From assembly GCA_050184225.1 (NCBI GenBank), contig JBFXAN010000177.1, positions 1-13,554 of the forward strand: a stretch of DNA of 13,554 nt, read 5' to 3'. The DNA comes from JBFXAN01 sp050184225 (GTDB lineage Bacteria; Chloroflexota; Dehalococcoidia; CAUJGQ01). Shown piece by piece: positions 13,317 through 13,554 of this stretch (the stretch's first letter is position 1; every line of letters starts with the position of its first letter). The position numbers and the translations under genes were made by a program. The notes under the pieces are model-generated. The model was not told the origin of the DNA and searched no databases. It was given only the letters and a program-made list of their open reading frames with translations.

Positions 13317-13554
13317 ATGTTGCACAAGTTTCGCCGCCTGACCGCGCGCGGGTCGCACGATCCGGCGCCGCCTGTCCCCGAGGATCGGCGGCCGTTGCAA
13401 CTGGTCGTCGGATTGGGCAATCCTGGATCGTCCTATGCCAGGCACCGGCATAAAGTCGGCTAGTGGACGGTCAACCGGCTGGCCAAGCGTCTGGGGATCG
13501 ACTTCACCCGGCGCAGCGGTCTGGTGGAACTAGGCGAAGGCGAGATCGATGGCC
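13317..13554 (+). pseudogene. pth: Peptidyl-tRNA hydrolase (Pth) 5' part with in-frame TAG, cut by window edge
   Basis: Pth releases peptides from peptidyl-tRNA that has dropped off ribosomes and is normally essential. From ATG 13317 the frame gives a basic N-terminal extension of about 27 residues, then LVVGLGNPGSSYARHRHKVG, the clear start of Pth, including Asn35 and the catalytic His45. Codon 49 is TAG (13461-13463). After it the same frame continues as WTVNRLAKRLGIDFTRRS, matching the next Pth block. This is a single nonsense codon, not a frameshift. The residue after the catalytic His is Lys46 where Asn is usual. Possible explanations are a sequencing error (for example TGG read as TAG), a real pseudogene with a second pth elsewhere, or readthrough. 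The 3' end lies outside the window. Confidence 0.75.

Noticed and set aside
12789..13451. Open minus-strand frame of 220 codons opposite menA and pth
   Set aside because: Arg/Gln/His-rich shadow of two well-supported plus-strand genes.
1..13554. CRISPR arrays, insertion sequences, phage or defence genes
   Set aside because: I looked for direct repeats with regular spacing, transposase or integrase motifs, and toxin or nuclease motifs, and saw none.

Overview
The window is high-GC bacterial chromosome with tightly packed housekeeping genes. The gene content fits Chloroflexota, most likely the Thermomicrobia (Sphaerobacter-like) group. It includes a Tat-type lipoprotein peptide binder, a bacterial ComB-like phosphatase, an IscU-type scaffold without the SufU insert, a DUF948/YtxH pair, MenA, and a PP2C-like/beta-propeller fusion. 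This placement is an inference from gene content; no 16S rRNA or other phylogenetic marker was tested.

Layout. 1-1522 (-) is the N-terminal 507 residues of an oligopeptide ABC-transporter substrate-binding lipoprotein, cut by the window edge. 1763-2092 (-) is ribosomal silencing factor RsfS. 2236-4741 (+) is a translationally coupled run: mnmA, a dihydropteroate-synthase-like gene, and a membrane protein resembling a CDP-alcohol phosphatidyltransferase that has lost its catalytic aspartates. 4859-5611 (+) is a small membrane pair (DUF948-like, then YtxH-like) ending at a strong hairpin. 5688-5981 (-) holds two tRNA-Ser genes (GGA and CGA) separated by an inverted-repeat spacer. 6131-6895 (+) is a ComB-family phosphatase. 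It converges on a minus-strand series that reads, in transcription order, a pseudo-PP2C/beta-propeller membrane protein (12102-10087), tsaD (10011-9025), iscU/nifU (8974-8594) and an acyl-CoA synthetase (8493-6892). 12366-13277 (+) is menA. The window closes with the start of peptidyl-tRNA hydrolase, interrupted by an in-frame TAG.

How the genes relate. Translation and tRNA biology is over-represented: MnmA (s2U34), TsaD (t6A37), two tRNA-Ser genes, RsfS and Pth, with IscU as a general Fe-S supplier. The other genes serve lipid and quinone metabolism (acyl-CoA synthetase, MenA), peptide uptake, and envelope proteins of unknown role.

I did not find a CRISPR array, phage, transposon or defence system. 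The most unusual items are three apparent degenerate enzymes (PP2C-like, DHPS-like and CDP-alcohol-phosphatidyltransferase-like), the nonsense codon in pth, a three-copy 9-mer motif around rsfS and the peptide-binding gene, and a G-quadruplex-prone hairpin before the acyl-CoA synthetase gene.
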